Virus record (IMG/VR): IMGVR_UViG_3300025120_000463
Span: 1 to 26,225 of that record
Source: a virus
DNA: 26,225 nucleotides
Reading direction: 5' to 3' (one strand)
Shown here: piece by piece, positions 13,242-22,180 of the stretch
Layout of the letters: every line of letters begins with the position of its first letter
Position numbering within the stretch: position 1 is the first letter of the stretch
Program-made: the position numbers and the translations under genes
Notes under the pieces: model-generated
The model's database searches: none
What the model was told of the DNA's origin: nothing
Seen by the model: only the letters and a program-made list of their open reading frames with translations

Positions 13242-13260
13242 AAGGGTAGTTTTTACCCTT
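13242..13260. promoter_or_regulatory. Inverted repeat AAGGGTA/TACCCTT (operator candidate)
   Basis: A perfect 7-bp inverted repeat with a five-base spacer, just downstream of the leftward promoter and touching the -35 of the rightward one. A third related site, GTCAAGAGGGTA, lies at 13294-13305 on the other side of the promoters. The sites could let one regulator act on both promoters. In the minus-strand transcript it would also form a hairpin in the leader of the 191-aa gene. Confidence 0.5.
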
Positions 13261-13286
13261 GACTTCCCCATATTCTCTCATATAAT
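13259..13286 (+). promoter_or_regulatory. Strong sigma70-type promoter for the SNF2 helicase
   Basis: TTGACT (13259-13264, five of six) and a perfect TATAAT (13281-13286) are separated by 16 bases. Transcription would start near 13293, giving a leader of about 20 bases before the ATG at 13315. This is the best promoter match in the window. Confidence 0.75.
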
Positions 13287-13298
13287 CTTTTATGTCAA
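13270..13298 (-). promoter_or_regulatory. Sigma70-type promoter for the leftward replication unit
   Basis: On the minus strand a perfect TTGACA (13298-13293) is followed after 17 bases by GAATAT (13275-13270, three of six, keeping the important second A and last T). It occupies nearly the same DNA as the rightward promoter, so the two cannot be fully used at the same time on one molecule. Confidence 0.5.
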
Positions 13299-13314
13299 GA
13301 GGGTAATTAAAATA

Positions 13315-14772
13315 ATGTACAACTTTAAAACTGAACCATATGACCATCAAAAAACAGCATGGGAAGACTCGTGGACCAAGAACTTCTATTTTCTAGCTAT
13401 GGAAATGGGAACGGGTAAATCCAAGGTTGCCATTGATTCCATAGGTGCGCTTTACGAACAAGACAAGATAGACACTGTCTTAATCGTTGCCCCTAAAGGA
13501 GTCTTTGACAACTGGATTCAACAAGAGATCCCTAGACATTTGCCCGATCGCATAGAAAGGACCGTGGTCCGTTGGCAACCAAACTGGACGGAAAAGTTTA
13601 AAGCCGAGATTTCTGCCGTTGCTGTGCCTAAAAACAGAGAGAAGAAGCAGTTAGTTTTTTTGGTAATGAACGTGGAAGCTATGTCCACACAAAAAGGACA
13701 AAGCACCGCGCTGCGTTTTCTGGAGCTAAACCCTAACAACATGATGATTGTGGACGAGTCTACGACGATTAAAAACCGCAAGAGTCAACGCACCAAAGCT
13801 ATTGTGGCTTGTGGCCGTGCCGCCAAATACCGCCGAGTGTTGACAGGCAGCCCGATTACCAAGAGTCCTTTGGACCTGTTTAGTCAATGCGATTTTTTAG
13901 CTAACAAAGCTTTGGGCTACGATAATTTTTTTGCTTTCCAAGCGCGATACGCAGTGATGCAAAGACGGCCTAGACCCGGGGGAGGTCATTACCCGCATCT
14001 TATGGGGTACAGACGATTAGACGAACTTGGGGACAAGCTTGATAAGTTTACTTGCCGCATTTTAAAAGAAGACTGTCTTGATCTACCCGATAAAATTTAC
14101 ACGCGACGTAATGTGCCTTTAACGGACGAACAGGCTAAAGCTTACAATCAAATGAAAAGCTTTGCGTTGGTACAGTTGGACAACGGAGAGATGGTGACTA
14201 CCGCCAGTATTTTGACGCAAATCATGCGACTTCAACAAATTACCTGTGGTTTTATCAAGCCGGACGAAGATGCTCCGATCCAGACTTTAAAGAACAACAG
14301 GCTTTCTCAACTGATGGAAATTATCGAGGAAACCTCTGGAAAGGCCCTAATATGGGCGACTTACACTCATGACATCTACGCTATCCGGGAAGCGTTGGCC
14401 GGGGTCTATGGAGAAGACAGCGTCGCTACTTATCATGGTCCTACGGCACAGGAAGACCGTCAGAATATTGTCGTTGAGTTCCAAAAAATTGACTCTCCCT
14501 TACGTTTTTTTGTGGGTCATCCTAAAACAGGCGGATACGGCATCACTTTGACTGCTGCTAACACGGTGATTTACTACAACAACAGTTACGATTTAGAGTC
14601 TCGATTGCAGTCAGAGGACAGGGCACACCGTATTGGTCAGGAAAAGTCGGTTACTTACATAGACTTAGTTAGTCCCGATACGATTGACGAAAGAATTTTG
14701 GAAGCGTTACGGAGTAAAATAAATCTGGCTCAGACCGTTTTGGGCGAAGACTTCCGGGGTTGGCTTGTCTGA
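13315..14772 (+). CDS. SNF2-family helicase/translocase
   Basis: A 485-aa SF2 protein. Motifs: an N-terminal Q-like PYDHQ, Walker A EMGTGKS (30-36), motif Ia VAPKGVFDNW, Walker B as DEST (147-150, in place of DEAH/DEGH), motif III LTGSP (177-180 region), motif IV-like LIWATY, motif V GGYGITLTAA and motif VI SEDRAHRIGQ (433-442). The RxHRxGQ form of motif VI is characteristic of SNF2 proteins, common in phages. It likely translocates on double-stranded DNA, helping replication or remodelling bound proteins. It is the only large plus-strand gene and is placed alone between two leftward blocks, with its own strong promoter. Its ribosome site (AGAGGG, 11 bases away) is distant. No terminator is visible after it. 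Confidence 0.9.
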   Translation: MYNFKTEPYDHQKTAWEDSWTKNFYFLAMEMGTGKSKVAIDSIGALYEQDKIDTVLIVAPKGVFDNWIQQEIPRHLPDRIERTVVRWQPNWTEKFKAEISAVAVPKNREKKQLVFLVMNVEAMSTQKGQSTALRFLELNPNNMMIVDESTTIKNRKSQRTKAIVACGRAAKYRRVLTGSPITKSPLDLFSQCDFLANKALGYDNFFAFQARYAVMQRRPRPGGGHYPHLMGYRRLDELGDKLDKFTCRILKEDCLDLPDKIYTRRNVPLTDEQAKAYNQMKSFALVQLDNGEMVTTASILTQIMRLQQITCGFIKPDEDAPIQTLKNNRLSQLMEIIEETSGKALIWATYTHDIYAIREALAGVYGEDSVATYHGPTAQEDRQNIVVEFQKIDSPLRFFVGHPKTGGYGITLTAANTVIYYNNSYDLESRLQSEDRAHRIGQEKSVTYIDLVSPDTIDERILEALRSKINLAQTVLGEDFRGWLV

Positions 14773-14891
14773 GTTTTTTTGAGTTCACGAATAAACTCCA
14801 CACACTCTTCTAAGTCTGCTTCTATCTGAGACAGACGGTCAATGAAGGCTAACGCTTCGTCGCCACTAATTTTTATTTTTATTTCGTTCAC
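14730..14891 (-). CDS. 53-aa helical ORF ending the virion block
   Basis: A short ORF starting at GTG 14891, which overlaps the TGA of the 1404-aa gene as GTGA. It encodes MNEIKIKISGDEALAFIDRL and then a charged helix (EADLEECVEFIRELKK). Its last 43 bases overlap the 3' end of the convergent SNF2 gene. The coupling overlap and coherent helical sequence support it, but there is no family match, and it could be a chance ORF. Confidence 0.5.
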   Translation of the reverse strand: MNEIKIKISGDEALAFIDRLSQIEADLEECVEFIRELKKTQTSQPRKSSPKTV

Positions 14892-17800
14892 GACATTAAC
14901 GAGGCAATGCCTTCCCGGCCTTTAATGACTTCACTGGCAGTGTCGTAAGGGAACATGGCCGCGTACTGAGAACGAGTGGTAGGGGAAGCCGCTTGTTGTC
15001 CTTGAGCCGGGGGAGGTGGAGTGGGAGCCATAGGCATAGGCGCAACCGCCGGTTGAACCAAAGGTTCGCTAGATTGTGGCGCGGGCCGTGGTGCGGCCGC
15101 TACAGGCACTTCTTCGATTGTTTCGGTTTCTTCCATTTCAAATTCAGGAGACTGTAAATATTCAGCAATGTTTTGATAAGTAGTCGAACCCAAAATAGTT
15201 TCTAATTGAGGTTGTAGCGCAAGATGAAAATCACGCACGTCTTTGGGGTTGCGTATTTTTCGCATCATTTGAGCGGCGACTTTTGGATCTTGAGCAGTTT
15301 CGATCATCAACGCCAAAGCAGCTTCGCTAGGTAACTTTTCTAAATATCTACTTGCTAATTCAGAACCTAATTTTGCTGAAACAAGCGACCCTGACGACCC
15401 CCTCAATCCAATCTTTTCTTGAATACTTCGTATAAAACTACTAAACGTGCCAGCGCCCATTGCTCTTGCACCGGCTGAAACAAACATGTTGTTATCCAAG
15501 ATTTCTTGAACAAATGCTTGGTCACCCTCAAGAGTTTGTCCGCGCATAAGACTTTTGTTAATCCGTTCTCCTATATCCGTAATGGTAACTAAACCGTTAC
15601 GAAACTGATCATCTATTACATTTTCTTCAACTAATACGTCTAAAATAGTTTTAGGATTTTTCTGATTGCGATTAAGCGGTGCGGTTAAAAAATTGCCGAA
15701 CGCGGCAAAGTCTATAATTCCAGTGTTGGGGTTGCGTGATTTTTCAATCGCTGCATTAAGAACAACCTCTTTAAAACCGCGCACGGAGTTACCGGCGGCT
15801 GTTCCAAACTCTCCGCTGTCGGCTCTCTTGGCTATTTTTGCCAAACCCCTTAAACTTGCTTCAGGCGCATTAGTGCGTTTACTTCCATCTAAAATTGCAA
15901 GCATAGCTTCTACAGGTCTTTCGGGCACGTCTAAAAACATACGAAAAGCATCAATGTCTGCTTTCTGCGGTCCGTTGTAAATTCCTGCAAAATCTCTAGC
16001 CGGTCCCGTGGCACGTTGTACGCCCACACCACGCTTATCTTTTTTGAGTTTAAAACCGGAACCTACAATGTCGTCGCGGTATTTATCTAACTGGGCTTGC
16101 AAAGTAGAAGCGTTTTTTAAATCTTCTTCTATTGCTTTCATCCCCGGCAGTTCTAAAACTTTTTGGTATTTATTAAGGACCTGATCTAACGCATTTAGGT
16201 TTATTTCGCCGCGTTGTTTGCCTTTAGACCGAATGATTCCTTCTCGATTAGCAAACACGTCACGCAAAATGATTTCTTTTGCCCCACCCAATTCGTATTT
16301 CTTTAAAGCGCGTAACTCGTTAGCTTGCGCGGGCGTCACGTTTTTAATGGCAACGTCCATCGCTGTATCCAGTTGTTTAAAGTTTTGTGCGGTCATCGAA
16401 CCCGACGTAACAATAAATTTACGAGCAAGCTCTAAAGGGTCCACGCGCTTTGCGCCGCTGGCATCCTTCGCAAGAAGTGTTCCACCAAAAGCTCTGTCAA
16501 AAACTTCGTTTTTAGCATACGACAGTGCCCGCGCATTGTTAATGGCTTGTATTTGTTTTTCTACCGCTTCAATATTTTTGGCCGTAAAGCCAAGTTCTTC
16601 TAAAGATTCTCGCGTAGGAATAGCGCCAGACTTATCAAATTTTCCACCAATCGTCATTATGTCGTTTAAAGCCCGCCGTGCCATTCCGCCGTAATAACCG
16701 GTTTGGTTTCCTCCGGCTTCTGTAGAGCCTTTTGTCCGGGCATTTCTTAACATTTGAGATCGAAACTCTAACAAACGATTAATCGGCACATAAGTATTGT
16801 CTATAATTTTTTCAATTTTTTTATTAGAATTTTTTACTAGTTTGTCGAGATTTGTAATCGAAGTGTCAATGCTGCCAAGGCGGGTAATTTTTTCATTTAA
16901 GTTGCGTTCTATTTCGTCAACGCCGCTGTTAATTTCACTAAGTTTGGAGTCATATTGACTTGCAATGTCCATTTGCTCGTCTGTCATGTCAAGCACTGCA
17001 AGACCTGTCGTTTTTTCCGTTTCTTGACGTGGGCCAAGCTCGACTAAGGCACGTTGTGCGGTTGTTTCGGCTTCTTTTAAATCACTGTTTAAAACATTAA
17101 CTTGACGTTCTAAAACACTTTTCTCTCCGCGTAAGCTAGAAAGCTGTCCAAAATTGTTTTCGATTTCAGTCAGTTGTTTTTTGTAAGTGTCACGATAAAG
17201 AGGGTCTATCGATTCTTTCATAAAATCTTGAAGGTACTTTATGTATAAACCTTCGGCTGCTTGCGAACCACCTCGTGCCGGGTTAGTTTTTTCTAGCCAA
17301 AAATTAAAAATTTGTTTAACCGGCGCTTCAATACGTTTATCTATTTTTTTCCATGCCCTGTTTTCTGCTTGTTCGATTAGTTTATAGGGTCGTTCTATTC
17401 CGCTTTCTATCAAAATAGCAGCGGCGTTATCCGCATCCCCTAACACATCGCCTTCAGGCACATATTTAAAAGTGCCATCTTCTGTCACACGTTTAACACG
17501 ACGACCATCTTGTCCTTTAGTGGCTAGTCGCTCACCTTGTTGCATGGCCCGTGCAATGCTGCCATTGAGAGCCGCTTCCATAAGCTGTCGATAATATTCT
17601 TCTGCACTAAGGCTGACCGCTTGCATGACGGCAGGACTATCAAACTGAGCAAGGTTGTCTAAAATTGCCCCCATTTGTTGTACCGCTTCGGTAGATTGTC
17701 TAGCTAACTGTTTTTTACCACGATCAAGAGCGGGCGATCCCGACATGTCTGTTAACGTCGCTTGAAATATTTGCATAATTTCATCGCCAGTTTTTTCATA

Positions 17801-19102
17801 ACCTGAAAACGGCGGAAGATTTTTTTCTCCTAACAACTCTTTGGGTATGCCCACGTCATCGGACTCTAATCTTCTGGCAATTTCTGCTGTGTCCACACCT
17901 TTGTACTCAGGAGGTTTAGGCCCCCTATCTGCTACGGGAGTAGCGTTATAACGAGCCAATCGTTGTTCGTGAGCGGCTTGGCGTCCTGCGTCAACGTCAT
18001 CTACTATTTGAGTTAAAACTTTAATCACTTGGTTTTCAGCAGCACCTTCGCCCGCCGCTGCCGCACGTGCAGCTTCCCGTCTACCAATAGCATAAGCTAT
18101 CCCTACCGGAGAAAAACCCGTTGCAATTTCAGCAGGAATTCTTAAATACAAGTTGCCCGGATCAACCGTTTCAGCGACGGCTCCGGCTGCGCCCATTGCC
18201 GTACCTGCCGCCACAGCACCTGTTGCGCCTAGTTTAGGTGAACTAGCTCTCGCCGCTCTCGCCGTAGTCGCGCTTTTTTCTAAATTTCTTACCGCTTTTG
18301 CTAGGCTTGTTGCCATGCCTACATTGCTGGCCGCGTTTTCAAACAAAAAAGTTGAACCTAAGTTGACAGGACTTACGTTGGGTACAAAGGCCCCTGTGCC
18401 CGCTTGTTGGATTTCTCCTCGGAGACCCAAACCTAATGCTTTCCCTAACCCTGTTTTAGCAGCACTTTCAATGGCACGGGTGTAAGCGAAAGGCGAGGCT
18501 AATGCGCCAATGGTAAACCCGGCAGTTTCGCCAAAGACCCGGCCCTTTTGTGCAGAAGGGAGCAATTGTTGATCTTGACGACCAAGGTCTAAAGTTTCTT
18601 TAAGTTTATCTATACCCGCACGAGCCGGTATTGCGGCAGCCGTTGTGCCCCCGATAAGTCCGATCAAACCTCCTGTGACAAAACCAAGTCCTGCACCAAT
18701 AGTAGAGCCAACGCCGTAACCTGCTGCTGCTCCAAGGGGACCACGCCCGACAATAGTTCCTAACCCCGATCCTATTCGCCCGCCAATATCCGCACCAACA
18801 CGCGCCCCGGTTCGTGCGCCAATACCACCGGCTGTTGTTCCTGCCGTACCACTAACTACACCAACGGGAAGGGTAGTCGCTAATTCTTCAAAGGCCGCAC
18901 CATATGCTCCTTGATCACTTACATTAGCCACGTTGTATTGGATAATGTCTTCATCTGTTAACCCTGCTTTGCGGGCCGCGTCGTAATCGTAGTTGCGCCT
19001 TTGAGAAACGTATTGGGCAATGTCCGCTGCGTTCAGCCCTTCGACTTGTGCGGCACGAAGGTCGTACTGAAGTTGCGGATTGTTGTCAAAAGGAGAAGCC
19101 AT
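14888..19102 (-). CDS. Very large internal virion/ejection-type protein, 1404 aa
   Basis: The longest gene. The N-terminus has two related motifs, GLNAADIAQY (22-31) and GLTDEDIIQY (47-56), similar to the GYSDEEI-type motifs of phage internal virion proteins. Residues about 79-160 are a Gly/Ala-rich hydrophobic tract (GIGARTGARVG..., FVTGGLIGLIGG) able to enter membranes. Long coiled-coil-like regions follow (around residues 640-800). A Pro-rich linker (PMAPTPPPPAQ) and a terminal SQYAAMFPYDTASE close it, a tail I associate with marine phage proteins. No lytic transglycosylase motif was seen. Position and size match the last of the T7 core proteins (gp16), so DNA ejection is the best guess. 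The ATG overlaps the previous stop as TAATG; AAGG is nine bases upstream. Confidence 0.65.
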   Translation of the reverse strand: MASPFDNNPQLQYDLRAAQVEGLNAADIAQYVSQRRNYDYDAARKAGLTDEDIIQYNVANVSDQGAYGAAFEELATTLPVGVVSGTAGTTAGGIGARTGARVGADIGGRIGSGLGTIVGRGPLGAAAGYGVGSTIGAGLGFVTGGLIGLIGGTTAAAIPARAGIDKLKETLDLGRQDQQLLPSAQKGRVFGETAGFTIGALASPFAYTRAIESAAKTGLGKALGLGLRGEIQQAGTGAFVPNVSPVNLGSTFLFENAASNVGMATSLAKAVRNLEKSATTARAARASSPKLGATGAVAAGTAMGAAGAVAETVDPGNLYLRIPAEIATGFSPVGIAYAIGRREAARAAAAGEGAAENQVIKVLTQIVDDVDAGRQAAHEQRLARYNATPVADRGPKPPEYKGVDTAEIARRLESDDVGIPKELLGEKNLPPFSGYEKTGDEIMQIFQATLTDMSGSPALDRGKKQLARQSTEAVQQMGAILDNLAQFDSPAVMQAVSLSAEEYYRQLMEAALNGSIARAMQQGERLATKGQDGRRVKRVTEDGTFKYVPEGDVLGDADNAAAILIESGIERPYKLIEQAENRAWKKIDKRIEAPVKQIFNFWLEKTNPARGGSQAAEGLYIKYLQDFMKESIDPLYRDTYKKQLTEIENNFGQLSSLRGEKSVLERQVNVLNSDLKEAETTAQRALVELGPRQETEKTTGLAVLDMTDEQMDIASQYDSKLSEINSGVDEIERNLNEKITRLGSIDTSITNLDKLVKNSNKKIEKIIDNTYVPINRLLEFRSQMLRNARTKGSTEAGGNQTGYYGGMARRALNDIMTIGGKFDKSGAIPTRESLEELGFTAKNIEAVEKQIQAINNARALSYAKNEVFDRAFGGTLLAKDASGAKRVDPLELARKFIVTSGSMTAQNFKQLDTAMDVAIKNVTPAQANELRALKKYELGGAKEIILRDVFANREGIIRSKGKQRGEINLNALDQVLNKYQKVLELPGMKAIEEDLKNASTLQAQLDKYRDDIVGSGFKLKKDKRGVGVQRATGPARDFAGIYNGPQKADIDAFRMFLDVPERPVEAMLAILDGSKRTNAPEASLRGLAKIAKRADSGEFGTAAGNSVRGFKEVVLNAAIEKSRNPNTGIIDFAAFGNFLTAPLNRNQKNPKTILDVLVEENVIDDQFRNGLVTITDIGERINKSLMRGQTLEGDQAFVQEILDNNMFVSAGARAMGAGTFSSFIRSIQEKIGLRGSSGSLVSAKLGSELASRYLEKLPSEAALALMIETAQDPKVAAQMMRKIRNPKDVRDFHLALQPQLETILGSTTYQNIAEYLQSPEFEMEETETIEEVPVAAAPRPAPQSSEPLVQPAVAPMPMAPTPPPPAQGQQAASPTTRSQYAAMFPYDTASEVIKGREGIASLMS

Positions 19103-22100
19103 TAAGAGCGCCTTCGGTTTATAGGTCCGCCTTGACTAGCCAAAATAGCGGACCTAAGTGAGCTTTCTTCAAAAGACCTGTCTTCCATTCCCGGAAGGGG
19201 TAGCATCCTGCGTGACAATAGAGCTTGGCCCACGTTACCCTGCGCGTTACCCAAACCTCGTTCAAACATGGACGGATCAGGCTTGTCTAATTTGCCTAAT
19301 CCGATCTCATACGACTTAATTATTTTGTTGTAGTTATCAAGCAAAGGAGTCAAAGAAGTTAAATCTTCTCGCGCCCCAATAATTACTTTTTGATTATAAG
19401 CTTGTGGTGCTTCTAGCACACTTGTAGCCAAACTTTGAACCTCTTGCAGTTGATTCCGCATAGTCTGCAATTTAACAAGCGTAGTCTCGTCCATTTTAAA
19501 CGCACCCGGTTGAGCGATTTCTTCAGCCAACGCTTGAATTTCAATAGCTAACGGTCGGCCAGACGTTGAAGAGTTTCGTATAAAGCGTTGCGTCATGTTA
19601 GATACGGCTCTTAATTGCTCGGAAGCTTGGTCTACCTCTATAAATGGCGCAGAGGTAGGTAACCCAAATTCTCGTCCAGTTTCTGCACCTACGTTTAAAA
19701 CTCTTTTTAACCCACTTATGGGGCCGGTAGCATCTTCAAAACTTAACGTCTCATCAACAATAAAACCTTCTGGAGGAGGGGTAGGTTCCAAGGCTGAACG
19801 AGGTTGCTCCATCATTCTTTTTTGAAAGGCTGTCATTTGAGGGTCACCTCCTTCAGCCATTTTTACAACAGCACCCCCTTGAGCAAACATCGGTCCGACG
19901 TTTTGTTCATAAAGCCTAGCTGCTTCAACCACGGCACTTGGTAGAGAGGGATTGCTATACGTGGACATTCCCGTACTAGGATCAAAAACGCGAGAAGGGC
20001 GGCTCAAAACTTCAATAGACTGAATAATTTGTTGCGCTTCGCTGGGTGAGGACAAGCCTCTACCAAATCGGTCTAAGGCGTCCGTATTAGATAAAACGCC
20101 GCGCATAATACCTTCTTGACTGCCCCCAAATAGTTTACTGTAATCTGTTTGAAGACTTTGAATAGCTTCGATACGATCTGTTCCTGCTTGATATCCCCGA
20201 ATGCCAAGATCTACACTTTCATTTTCTACTTTAGCTCTAGCCAGTTCTTCCGAAAGTTTACGATTTGCCTCTCGGAATCGTTGCATAAAGCTTGCTTCTT
20301 CTTGTTTTAACTGCAAAGACTCCTCTTGAATATTAAAACCAAATTTTTGAGCTTCGCGGGCTATATCAAAAGCAGTGGTTCCTACTCCAAAACCTGTATC
20401 TATTCCAAGTACACTATTTGCAACTGCGTTAATTATTCCACGTTCTCCACCACGCAACGCTTCTCTCTGGCGTACTAACTCTGTGAACTGATCCCTGCCT
20501 AATTCTTCGGCAAACTCATCATTAGCTAACAGTCTATCCAACTGACGAGTAAATTCACTTTCTCCTTGGGCAATTCTTTCTCGTTGCATTTCTAATTGAT
20601 GTAGCTGCTCGTCATCTTGCAAGTCGGCCCGCTTTTGTAAGTCCAAACGCATAGAAGCACGTTGTTCCAGACCGCGCAGACCTATCAAATCTCCTTCAGC
20701 TATCTTTCGAGCTTCAATCTGACCCAGTTCAAATTCATTTAGTTGTCCATCACGTTTTAGTTGAGCAACCATCCGGTCGTCAATAAGCCCCGTTTCAACT
20801 TCCCCTCTTTCGTTAATAAGATCTATTTCAACCCCGCCGCGTTTTAAAATTTCTTCTATACGTCGGGTCGTGTCTTTATCAAACAAGCGTTCAGTTAAGC
20901 TGTTTCTTTCTGTAGCTAATCGTTCTTGAAGTTGCCGATCGCTTTCACCTTCGGTTCGTTGAAACCTTCGATTAAGTTCGTTTTCACGTCCCGTAAAGCG
21001 TAGCCCCTCTACTTGACTCGCTAAAGCTCCTGCGCCCCGGAACATATCGGATTGAATGCCCCGTGCAGCGCCAATTCTAGCCGCCTCGGCCGCTTCAGCG
21101 GACTGTAACGCTCCCGCTGCTGCCCCACGCTCTATGTTACGCAATTCCCTAGCTCCGGCTCCTGCGCTTGCGACTACTGGTTGAGCAGCAGAAGCAAGCT
21201 GCGAAGCTAAAGGCTTGCCCGCCATCGACTGCCCTGTGCGAGGGTCTGTGCCAGAAGCAAGGTTCAAACCCGCTTGAGCAATATCAAAATAAAGTTTGGA
21301 CTGTAAATCTTGTTTAGTTTGATCAGTATCGCCCAACAGGCGTTGATAAATGGGCATACGCGCATCCACCATTGAACCAAATTCATCTGCCGTGGAAGGA
21401 GCCGTAAGTGCTTGATATTGATTTAAAATATTAGAAAGGTCAGGAGTCCCTCCGTTAGCAAATCTTTGCACCGGACCACCTGCGTTCATTTCAGGTATGA
21501 CTTCCTCTACGGACTGACTCATCATTAGTTCGCCAATGCCCTGCCCCATCGGAGTAGGTACGCCCATCTCGGTTTCCATGTCAACTTCGCCAGAAATGCC
21601 TTGCATCAATTCGCCAATGCCAGAGTCCATTGCGCCCTGCTCTGTCATCATAATCGTAGGCTGAACAAGCGTTAAAACAGATTCAGGAGTAGCCGAAGCG
21701 TCACGTTCTCCTACAAAGTTAGCCAGTTCGTCATAACGCTCTTGTAAAGTCCGGTCATCACCACGCATGGCGTCGATCAATTCTTCGGTGCTGTCAGCGG
21801 TGTCTATACCCGTCATCATTTCGTCAAGATATTCTTGACCTAACGCTTCTCCCTGTTGTGCCGCCGCATTTTCTGCCACTTGCACTTGAGCTTCCGGGGC
21901 TGGACCGGGAGCCGGGAGCATAGGAGGGGGCATCATTGCCGGGTCCATCATGGGCATAGGTTGGCCGCCATTTGCCAAACGGTTCATTTGAGCGCGTAAA
22001 TAATCTTTTTCTCGCAGATCACGGGCATATTCTTCCCGTGCATCAATCCGTCCCGCGCCACTACCGTGTGTTCTCGGTGCAATTCGGTAAATCTCGTCGT

Positions 22101-22179
22101 CAACATTACGGATGGTGCGCTCGTCATGACGCATCAAGCCGCCGCGATTCATAAACATTGGTCGATTGAGTATTGTCAT
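19102..22179 (-). CDS. Large virion protein with repeated Gly-Gly motifs, 1025 aa
   Basis: A 1025-aa protein. Gly-Gly motifs recur at MNRGGLM (10-16), LANGGQP (68-74), MNAGGPVQRFANGG (231-244) and MFAQGGAVVKMAEGG (764-778). A Met/Pro-rich linker is at 73-95. A stretch LYFDIAQAGLNLASG (296-310) is familiar from virion proteins of marine phages. The middle (about 400-660) is extremely charged, rich in Arg, Glu and Gln, and probably a long helical rod. No enzyme motif seen. It sits between the 386- and 1404-aa genes with minimal spacing, matching the place of T7 gp15 in the internal core cassette; the assignment is by context. Confidence 0.6.
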   Translation of the reverse strand: MTILNRPMFMNRGGLMRHDERTIRNVDDEIYRIAPRTHGSGAGRIDAREEYARDLREKDYLRAQMNRLANGGQPMPMMDPAMMPPPMLPAPGPAPEAQVQVAENAAAQQGEALGQEYLDEMMTGIDTADSTEELIDAMRGDDRTLQERYDELANFVGERDASATPESVLTLVQPTIMMTEQGAMDSGIGELMQGISGEVDMETEMGVPTPMGQGIGELMMSQSVEEVIPEMNAGGPVQRFANGGTPDLSNILNQYQALTAPSTADEFGSMVDARMPIYQRLLGDTDQTKQDLQSKLYFDIAQAGLNLASGTDPRTGQSMAGKPLASQLASAAQPVVASAGAGARELRNIERGAAAGALQSAEAAEAARIGAARGIQSDMFRGAGALASQVEGLRFTGRENELNRRFQRTEGESDRQLQERLATERNSLTERLFDKDTTRRIEEILKRGGVEIDLINERGEVETGLIDDRMVAQLKRDGQLNEFELGQIEARKIAEGDLIGLRGLEQRASMRLDLQKRADLQDDEQLHQLEMQRERIAQGESEFTRQLDRLLANDEFAEELGRDQFTELVRQREALRGGERGIINAVANSVLGIDTGFGVGTTAFDIAREAQKFGFNIQEESLQLKQEEASFMQRFREANRKLSEELARAKVENESVDLGIRGYQAGTDRIEAIQSLQTDYSKLFGGSQEGIMRGVLSNTDALDRFGRGLSSPSEAQQIIQSIEVLSRPSRVFDPSTGMSTYSNPSLPSAVVEAARLYEQNVGPMFAQGGAVVKMAEGGDPQMTAFQKRMMEQPRSALEPTPPPEGFIVDETLSFEDATGPISGLKRVLNVGAETGREFGLPTSAPFIEVDQASEQLRAVSNMTQRFIRNSSTSGRPLAIEIQALAEEIAQPGAFKMDETTLVKLQTMRNQLQEVQSLATSVLEAPQAYNQKVIIGAREDLTSLTPLLDNYNKIIKSYEIGLGKLDKPDPSMFERGLGNAQGNVGQALLSRRMLPLPGMEDRSFEESSLRSAILASQGGPINRRRS

Positions 22180-22180
22180 A

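Noticed and set aside
16218-16694. A 158-aa plus-strand ORF
   Set aside because: Antisense inside the 1404-aa gene; long antisense frames are expected there, and nothing in it looks like a protein domain.
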